48,811 nt of DNA, from NCBI RefSeq assembly GCF_000428725.1, contig NZ_AUAM01000036.1, positions 1 through 48,811 of the forward strand. The letters run 5' to 3'. Positions 45,016 to 48,811 of the stretch are shown in pieces (within the stretch, counting starts at the first letter, position 1; the number at the start of each line of letters is the position of its first letter). The notes beneath the pieces were generated by a model. The model did no database searches. It saw only the letters and a program-made list of their open reading frames with translations, and was not told the origin of the DNA. A program made the position numbers and the translations under genes. This DNA comes from Psychromonas aquimarina ATCC BAA-1526. GTDB taxonomy: Bacteria; Pseudomonadota; Gammaproteobacteria; Enterobacterales; Psychromonadaceae.

Positions 45016-46659
45016 TTACTTGAGGTGAAGATTGTTGATAATCAAGTTACGCTTGCCGCCGTCATACCAGACAGGCTGAACATAAGGATTTTCCTTGCTC
45101 GGCCAGCCGACTAACTTCGCAGTACTGTACTGGAACCAGGTTGCATTGGAGAACAGTGGAATAAACGGTAAGTTTGCCGCCGTAAACTCCTGTAGTTCAT
45201 CTAATATAGCCTGCTGTTTCTGCGCATCATTTGTTAGACCAAAGCTGTCAATCAAAACATCTATTTCTGGCGAATGCACGCCGTGACCTGCATGCCAGCT
45301 TTTGCCTATCTGTGACGTTGAGAAATATGCCTGATAAGCCTCGATCGGATTTGTCGCAACCATTGACCAGTTAATTGACATTTTGTAATCACTGTCTTTT
45401 AATCCGCTGTCATAAACAGCCCAGTCAACAGTTTTAACGTTTGCTTTGATACCAATTTCTTCATAATACTCAGTAACCATCTGTACTACTTGAATCCAGT
45501 CGGTCCAGCCGTTTACAACATTAATGTCAAATTCGACTCTTTTGCCGTCTGCCGTGTCTCGGAAACCGTCTCCATCAAGATCTTTAAGACCAGCGGCATC
45601 GAGCAGCTGCTTGGCTTTCTCTGGGTTAAATTTAGTAATATCCTTGTACTTTGCGGTTACATCCTTACTGATATATGGTCCGTAAAGTTCAGCAATACCA
45701 GCTGCATTGAAGTTGGCTGTCGGATAACCGTAAGCCGCGATATCAACAATCTCTTCACGATCCAGTGCCATTGACAAGGCTTTACGCACATTCAAATCGT
45801 CAAAAGGCGCTTCTTTAGTATTTACATAAAGATGGATAGCGTCGTTAGCCGGGTACCAGTAATGATTATTTTTAGGATCTGTGGCCACAAACGTATTATC
45901 AATATCAGCAATAAAGTTAGATCCCCAGTCAATTTCACCCTTCATTAATGCAGGCTGCACTTGTGAGTTATCGTTGTATGAACGGAATGTTATACAGTCA
46001 ATATACGGGCGGTTAGGCAGGTAGTAGTTGTCATTACGACAAAGCTGCATCTGCTGCGGTTTAAGATATTTAATATCAGTCATCGGGCCGCTGCCGACAG
46101 GATCTGGATTGGTAAAGGTTGGTAAGTCTTTATCTGCAACTTTACTCCAGATATGTTCCGGTAAGATATGATATTTAGGCAGACCCCAGATAAATGTCGA
46201 ATCTGCATTCTTCAATTTAAAAACAATTGTCTTAGCATCCGCCGCTGTGACGCTCTGCAGGTTTCCGGTTGCCCAGATCGCTTTTTGGTCAAATGCAGGT
46301 GCAGCCTTAGTCATTGTAAAACTGAATGCCACATCTTTAGCCGTTAACGCTTTGCCGTCGGACCAGCTCAGGCCGTCACGAAGCTTAACAGTAATAGTTT
46401 TCAAATCTTTCGAATATTCAGCAGACTCAGCTAAACGGTATTCAACATTACCGGTCATGTTATTAAAAACCATCAGCGGCTCATACAGCACGCCTTCAAA
46501 CAGTCCACCACTTGTATATGGATTGAAGTTCTCAACGAAACCAGTATTTATAATAGGAACTGTTAATATCCCCCCTTGTTTAATCTCTTCAGCCATAACA
46601 CCGTTTGCTGATACCAGCAGGCCGCATACGATCGATGCTAAAATCTTTTTACTACGCAT
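45016..46659 (-). CDS. ABC transporter substrate-binding protein, family 5, probably for beta-glucan oligosaccharides
   Basis: A 547-residue periplasmic protein: signal peptide cut after VMA (residue ~23), then EEIKQGGILTVPI, SAEYSKDLKTITVKLRDGLSWSDGKALTAKDVAFSF (the Opp/Dpp-type SBP signature), DNNYYLPNRPYID-like region near 205, and LNVRKALSMALDREEIV. Family members bind peptides, but a branch in Thermotoga and vibrios binds cellobiose, chitobiose or laminaribiose. The context of glucanases and a GH149 points to beta-glucan oligosaccharides. Two locus operators lie upstream. The gene order SBP-B-C-D-F-phosphorylase parallels the chitobiose locus of Vibrio cholerae. Confidence 0.87.
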   Translation of the reverse strand: MRSKKILASIVCGLLVSANGVMAEEIKQGGILTVPIINTGFVENFNPYTSGGLFEGVLYEPLMVFNNMTGNVEYRLAESAEYSKDLKTITVKLRDGLSWSDGKALTAKDVAFSFTMTKAAPAFDQKAIWATGNLQSVTAADAKTIVFKLKNADSTFIWGLPKYHILPEHIWSKVADKDLPTFTNPDPVGSGPMTDIKYLKPQQMQLCRNDNYYLPNRPYIDCITFRSYNDNSQVQPALMKGEIDWGSNFIADIDNTFVATDPKNNHYWYPANDAIHLYVNTKEAPFDDLNVRKALSMALDREEIVDIAAYGYPTANFNAAGIAELYGPYISKDVTAKYKDITKFNPEKAKQLLDAAGLKDLDGDGFRDTADGKRVEFDINVVNGWTDWIQVVQMVTEYYEEIGIKANVKTVDWAVYDSGLKDSDYKMSINWSMVATNPIEAYQAYFSTSQIGKSWHAGHGVHSPEIDVLIDSFGLTNDAQKQQAILDELQEFTAANLPFIPLFSNATWFQYSTAKLVGWPSKENPYVQPVWYDGGKRNLIINNLHLK

Positions 46660-46692
46660 TAAATAGTCCTTTTTAATTTAAGATAACCGAAA

Positions 46693-46704
46693 GAAAGCGG
46701 TTAC
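46693..46704. promoter_or_regulatory. Locus operator copy 11 (GAAAGCGGTTAC)
   Basis: One core mismatch; 33 nt upstream of the SBP start. Confidence 0.68.
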
Positions 46705-46759
46705 TTTTCGTCGTATGAACAAATACTGTTCAGTCTCGTAAATTTAAACACCCGGCAAA

Positions 46760-46771
46760 GAAAGCGCTTTC
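46760..46771. promoter_or_regulatory. Locus operator copy 12 (GAAAGCGCTTTC)
   Basis: Fully palindromic, 100 nt upstream of the SBP start; the centre-to-centre distance to copy 11 is 67 bp. Confidence 0.82.
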
Positions 46772-46979
46772 TTGAGGTGATACTATGCTGCGGAAACCGC
46801 TGCAGCAACCTGATTTATTAGAAAGCTGTACTTCGATCACACTTACACAATAGTAGCCTATTCTCAGTGCTGTCTTTTGTGCTTATTGCTAATTAAAATT
46901 AAATATGAATAATCAACGTGTTAAATAAATTAGAAATATAAATAGGGGAAGTCTGGAAGATTGGCCTGCTGATATTGCT

Positions 46980-47015
46980 AAAAAGCTCCTGAAATTAGCG
47001 TTTCAGGAGCTTTTT
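46980..47015 (-). terminator. Terminator of GH30
   Basis: Perfect 15-bp stem AAAAAGCTCCTGAAA / TTTCAGGAGCTTTTT with a TTAGCG loop, 11 nt past the stop; T-rich ends on both strands. Confidence 0.93.
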
Positions 47016-47026
47016 GATAATAAGGA

Positions 47027-48382
47027 TTAAATAACCACAGTCTGTATAGATCTTGCAGGCATAGAGATATAACAGCCCTTATCTATATTATGCAGCGCAT
47101 AGGTCAAATTTTGTTGTGAATTGTTGCATACGACAATTACCTTTTGTCCGTCAGGATTAATAAAGCCGGTTGTTTCGATAACATCTGTTGTGCTGCACAC
47201 CGCGATTCGCTTTGCACCTTTTTTTATAAATTTAGAAAAATGCGCGAAATAGTAGTACGAGGGGTTAATGATTATCTGGTCATTAACAGTATCACCGATA
47301 ATAGGCGCACTGCATAAATTGTTAACATGATTCGGTCCGCCAGTTTCATCAAGAAAAAGATTCCAGTCACACCAGGCAGAAGTATTATGATTCAAGTCAT
47401 TAATTATTGAGTGTGCATAACGTTCACCCACCTTCCAGTCTCCAATATGAGGCCCGCCTTCCTGGCACCCTTCGGTAAACCAGATTTTTTTATCCGGATA
47501 GACATCATTGATCAATTTCAGATTCTGATAGTTGTCTCCCATATACCAGTGAATACCGATACCGTAGACATATCTGCAGGCGGCTTTATCATCAAACATT
47601 TTCTGAGCCCGATCATACGCCTCGGCACGATTATGATCCCAGCAGACTAATTTAATATGCCCTAAACCCTGCTTTTCCAAAGTCGGACCAAGATAATCAC
47701 GGACAAAATCACGCTCTTCTTCTGAAGTATATACACATGAGTCCCATACCTGAGTCGCCGCCGGCTCATTCTGTATTGTCAGAGCAGATATAGTGATTCC
47801 CTCATCCTGCATCGCTTTAATATATTTACAATAATAGAGTGCCCATACCTGCCGGTATTGAGCTTTTAACTTCCCGCCGTGATTCATCTGCCCGTTAGTC
47901 TTCATCCAGGCAGGAGGACTCCACGGAGAGGAAAACAGTGTTATCTCATCATCAGATAGCTGTTTAGCCCATTCAATCATTGGAATTATCTGCAGCTTAT
48001 CCCGATCCAGATTAAAATCTTTCAATTCCGGATCTTCCGTTTCACAGCATGCCCAGTTGCCTAAAGAAAAATCACAACTGTTGATATGGGTTCTGCAGAA
48101 GTTATAACCTATTCCTTTGTGCGGATGAAAATATGCTTCCATCATCTGCTTCTGCTTATCAGGGCTCATTCTATTAAGCACATCAGCAGCAGACTCGGTA
48201 AAAGCACCACCGAACCCTTCCCACTCCTGAAAAGTCTTTGATTCATCCATATAGATCCTATGCAGTTCACCTGCATCGGTATAAGTTGTTGTATCCTCCT
48301 GCTCATAACCTTCGTGCAGATCAAGCAGATCCGTTTCACTTAAAAGAAAATTGCTGTCTTTAACTGTTTGGTAAAGTTTCAT
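47027..48382 (-). CDS. GH30 family glucosidase/beta-1,6-glucanase, cytoplasmic
   Basis: A 451-residue enzyme without signal peptide. GH30 marks: WEGFGGAFTESAADVL (~54-69), SPWSPPAWMKTNG, acid/base E206 in TIQNEPAATQ, nucleophile E304 in WFTEGCQEGG, and a C-terminal beta-structure (VIETTGFINPDGQKVIVVCNN). GH30 in laminarin loci is usually a beta-1,6-glucanase or glucosidase that removes laminarin side chains; lack of a signal suggests it debranches imported oligosaccharides before GH149 phosphorolysis (inference). It has its own operator (48449) and terminator. Confidence 0.9.
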   Translation of the reverse strand: MKLYQTVKDSNFLLSETDLLDLHEGYEQEDTTTYTDAGELHRIYMDESKTFQEWEGFGGAFTESAADVLNRMSPDKQKQMMEAYFHPHKGIGYNFCRTHINSCDFSLGNWACCETEDPELKDFNLDRDKLQIIPMIEWAKQLSDDEITLFSSPWSPPAWMKTNGQMNHGGKLKAQYRQVWALYYCKYIKAMQDEGITISALTIQNEPAATQVWDSCVYTSEEERDFVRDYLGPTLEKQGLGHIKLVCWDHNRAEAYDRAQKMFDDKAACRYVYGIGIHWYMGDNYQNLKLINDVYPDKKIWFTEGCQEGGPHIGDWKVGERYAHSIINDLNHNTSAWCDWNLFLDETGGPNHVNNLCSAPIIGDTVNDQIIINPSYYYFAHFSKFIKKGAKRIAVCSTTDVIETTGFINPDGQKVIVVCNNSQQNLTYALHNIDKGCYISMPARSIQTVVI

Positions 48383-48725
48383 TATTTCTCCAGTAATTCA
48401 ATTAAAACTAGAGGAAGTTTAAAGTATCAACTACTCAACACCACAAAAGAAAGCGCTTACAAAGATCTGGCTCACATTATATTTGTGCGAAGATAACTCA
48501 TAAATTACAAATTGATTTTCTTGAGCAGCTAGGCTATATAGCCAATTCGGATTGATTTTAAAGCTAAATAGTGCGCGATTACTTTCGAGAAAAGTTTACG
48601 GCAAAGGGAATAATGCGCTCAAAAAGTCAGGATGGTATATACGTCACAGATAAATAACACTATGAATTCATATAAAAGAAAATATCATTATGGATAAAAC
48701 AGAAGGTGCGGTTTACGTTAAAGAT
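48383..48725. other. Promoter region of GH30 and spacer to tRNA-Val
   Basis: A 343-nt gap. It has one locus operator at 48449; the rest is AT-rich with nothing recognisable. It is the right border of the glucan locus. Confidence 0.5.
48449..48460. promoter_or_regulatory. Locus operator copy 13 (GAAAGCGCTTAC)
   Basis: Perfect fit, 66 nt upstream of the GH30 start; the rightmost copy. Confidence 0.8.
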
Positions 48726-48801
48726 GGTGGGCGATACTGGGCTTGAACCAGTGACCCCCGCCTTGTAAGGGCGGTGCTCTCCCAACTGAGCTAATCGCCC
48801 A
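48726..48801 (-). tRNA. tRNA-Val (anticodon UAC)
   Basis: A 76-nt cloverleaf on the minus strand including an encoded CCA end. Acceptor GGGCGAT pairs with ATCGCCC, the D-arm is TAGCTCAGTTGGGAGAGCA, the anticodon stem CGCCC/GGGCG encloses the loop TTACAAG with anticodon TAC, and the T-arm contains GGTTCAAGCC. It marks the right end of the glucan locus; downstream tRNAs may follow outside the window. Confidence 0.95.
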
Positions 48802-48811
48802 TCTTTAAATT

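Larger units (their letters stand above)
46660..47026. other. Promoter region of the ABC transporter operon
   Basis: A 367-nt gap with locus operators at 46693 and 46760, followed by the GH30 terminator at 46980-47015. No coding frame. Confidence 0.65.

Noticed and set aside
48726..48801. tRNA-Val as an integration site for a genomic island
   Set aside because: No integrase gene and no direct repeat of the tRNA 3' end was found at the left border of the glucan locus.

Overview
The window looks like chromosomal DNA of a marine, probably cold-water gammaproteobacterium. I lean towards Psychromonas or a close relative, but that is inference from gene order and protein style, not a search result. 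Supporting signs are the glyA-nrdR-ribD-ribE-ribBA-ribH-nusB order, EttA, several short terminal-inverted-repeat elements of the kind common in Vibrio/Shewanella/Psychromonas genomes, and a large laminarin-type (beta-1,3/1,6-glucan) utilisation locus.

Region 1 (1-18.2 kb) is mostly housekeeping. It starts with the N-terminus of a giant LapA-like repeat adhesin (minus strand, running off the left edge) and a DUF445 membrane protein. The leftward riboflavin operon follows (nrdR, ribD, ribE, a ribBA whose second domain has lost its zinc ligands, ribH, nusB), then glyA with its own terminator. A TetR-like regulator, ettA, a small outer-membrane barrel protein, ackA without pta, a TSUP exporter with a divergent LysR regulator, ywbE, and a lipoprotein of the endonuclease/exonuclease/phosphatase fold complete the region.

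Region 2 (about 18.9-48.5 kb) is a beta-glucan utilisation locus ending at a tRNA-Val gene. Extracellular or surface attack: a GH16 with a GlyGly-CTERM tail, a GH17 lipoprotein, a GH16 lipoprotein and a very long ExoP-like GH3 lipoprotein. Capture: a 623-residue lipoprotein with no catalytic domain, built of three beta-sandwich modules joined by VVP/VDP repeat linkers. Outer membrane passage: a LamB-type porin, with a MalM-like lipoprotein. Inner membrane uptake: a complete Opp/cellobiose-type ABC transporter. Cytoplasmic breakdown: a giant phosphorylase best matching GH149 (beta-1,3-oligoglucan phosphorylase) and a signal-less GH30. A cupin protein is translated just behind the phosphorylase, and a methyl-accepting chemotaxis protein lies inside the locus.

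Thirteen intergenic copies of one palindrome (GNAAGCGCTTNC) lie in front of nearly every transcription unit of the locus and in front of a LacI-family regulator in its middle. They define a local regulon that can be read directly from the DNA. The locus also carries a decayed GH16 copy next to a MITE-like element, in-frame 9-bp repeat tracts in the binding protein, and hairpins between the porin and GH3 genes and between the binding-protein and permease genes.
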